From contig NZ_PXZL01000010.1 of NCBI RefSeq assembly GCF_003013405.1, positions 124,001-188,000 of the forward strand: a DNA stretch of 64,000 nucleotides. Direction: 5' to 3'. Shown one piece after another: positions 63,861-64,000 of this stretch (its first letter is position 1; the number at the start of each line of letters is the position of its first letter). The notes beneath the pieces were generated by a model, which made no database searches, had not been told where the DNA came from, and saw only the letters and a program-made list of their open reading frames with translations. The stretch comes from Brevibacillus formosus (lineage in GTDB: Bacteria > Bacillota > Bacilli > Brevibacillales > Brevibacillaceae). Made by a program: the position numbers and the translations under genes.

Positions 63861-64000
63861 AAATGGAGGAGCTAGTGCTAGTGGGCTTCGGAAAATGGCA
63901 GGATGCTTCCTTCCGTTTTGCTCCAGGCATTAATCTGTTTTATGCCCCCAATGAGTCAGGAAAATCAACCATCCTTCAGGGAATATTCGCTGCCTTGTAT
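63857..64000 (+). CDS. yhaN: SMC/Rad50-like ATPase YhaN, N-terminal part
   Basis: The first 48 codons only; the gene runs off the window. MKMEELVLVGFGKWQDASF, then GINLFYAPNESGKSTILQG, is the Walker A region of Rad50/SbcC-like ATPases. The ATG at 63857 follows TTGGAGGAACC and overlaps the yhaO stop. Confidence 0.85.
   Translation, partial: MKMEELVLVGFGKWQDASFRFAPGINLFYAPNESGKSTILQGIFAALY

Overview
This 64 kb window is a piece of a low-to-mid GC, endospore-forming Firmicute chromosome. Strong AGGAGG-type ribosome binding sites, frequent TTG/GTG starts, a GerA-type germinant receptor operon, YunB and a LytH-like peptidase, a sufCDSUB operon, a SigW-type flotillin operon, HemAT and the riboflavin operon all fit Brevibacillus or a close Paenibacillaceae relative. 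That assignment comes from gene content only; there is no rRNA in the window. Most genes are housekeeping and are separated by clear stem-loop/T-tract terminators.

Layout. 1-14.7 kb: sppA with an RDD membrane protein, an orphan amino-acid-type ABC ATPase, a secreted polysaccharide deacetylase, small conserved proteins, a Spx/ArsC-like protein, an aminotransferase, a thioredoxin-like protein, gcvH, a chemotaxis receptor, a VOC protein, a 210-bp nested palindrome, an SCP2-like protein, an M20 amidohydrolase and pckA (with a CcpN-like operator on its -10). 14.7-20.9 kb: a secreted stalk-domain protein and the Fe-S cluster operon sufC-D-S-U-B. 20.9-22.8 kb: an AT-rich accessory island with tiny membrane-protein genes (one of only 25 codons) and a decayed Ig-like (Big2) gene fragment. 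22.8-31 kb: Nudix hydrolase, EamA exporter with a divergent MocR-type regulator, a yuaF-floT operon behind a textbook SigW promoter, a second polysaccharide deacetylase, an aspartate kinase and a JAMM protein that overlap tail to tail. 31.4-35.3 kb: a yun-type cluster (DUF72, TauE/SafE, 5'-nucleotidase-like, small acidic protein, DUF1805). 35.3-44 kb: DUF2804, an HD-GYP protein, CorA, HemAT, cysteine dioxygenase, an MFS exporter with an attenuation-type leader, YunB.

44.1-49.8 kb is the most coherent unusual system. A substrate-binding protein without a permease, a histidine kinase whose PAS domain carries three cysteines, and a sigma-54 activator form one operon. Two palindromic sites, a near-perfect -24/-12 sigma-54 promoter and a lipoprotein di-heme cytochrome c resembling thiosulfate dehydrogenase (TsdA) follow at once. 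The arrangement predicts signal-dependent expression of the cytochrome.

50.6-54.8 kb holds ribD-ribE-ribBA-ribH preceded by two consecutive FMN riboswitch aptamers, each with its own terminator. 54.8-58.5 kb is a gerA-type operon (A, B, C) behind a possible SigG promoter. 58.5-64 kb holds an aldehyde dehydrogenase with its TetR regulator and a TetR-type operator, a LytH-like peptidase, a DJ-1/PfpI protein, and yhaO followed by the cut-off start of yhaN.

The features most worth following up are the tandem FMN riboswitches, the sigma-54/TsdA-like module, the exporter leader at 41.9-42.08 kb, the palindromic element at 10.9-11.1 kb and the 25-codon gene at 21.4 kb.
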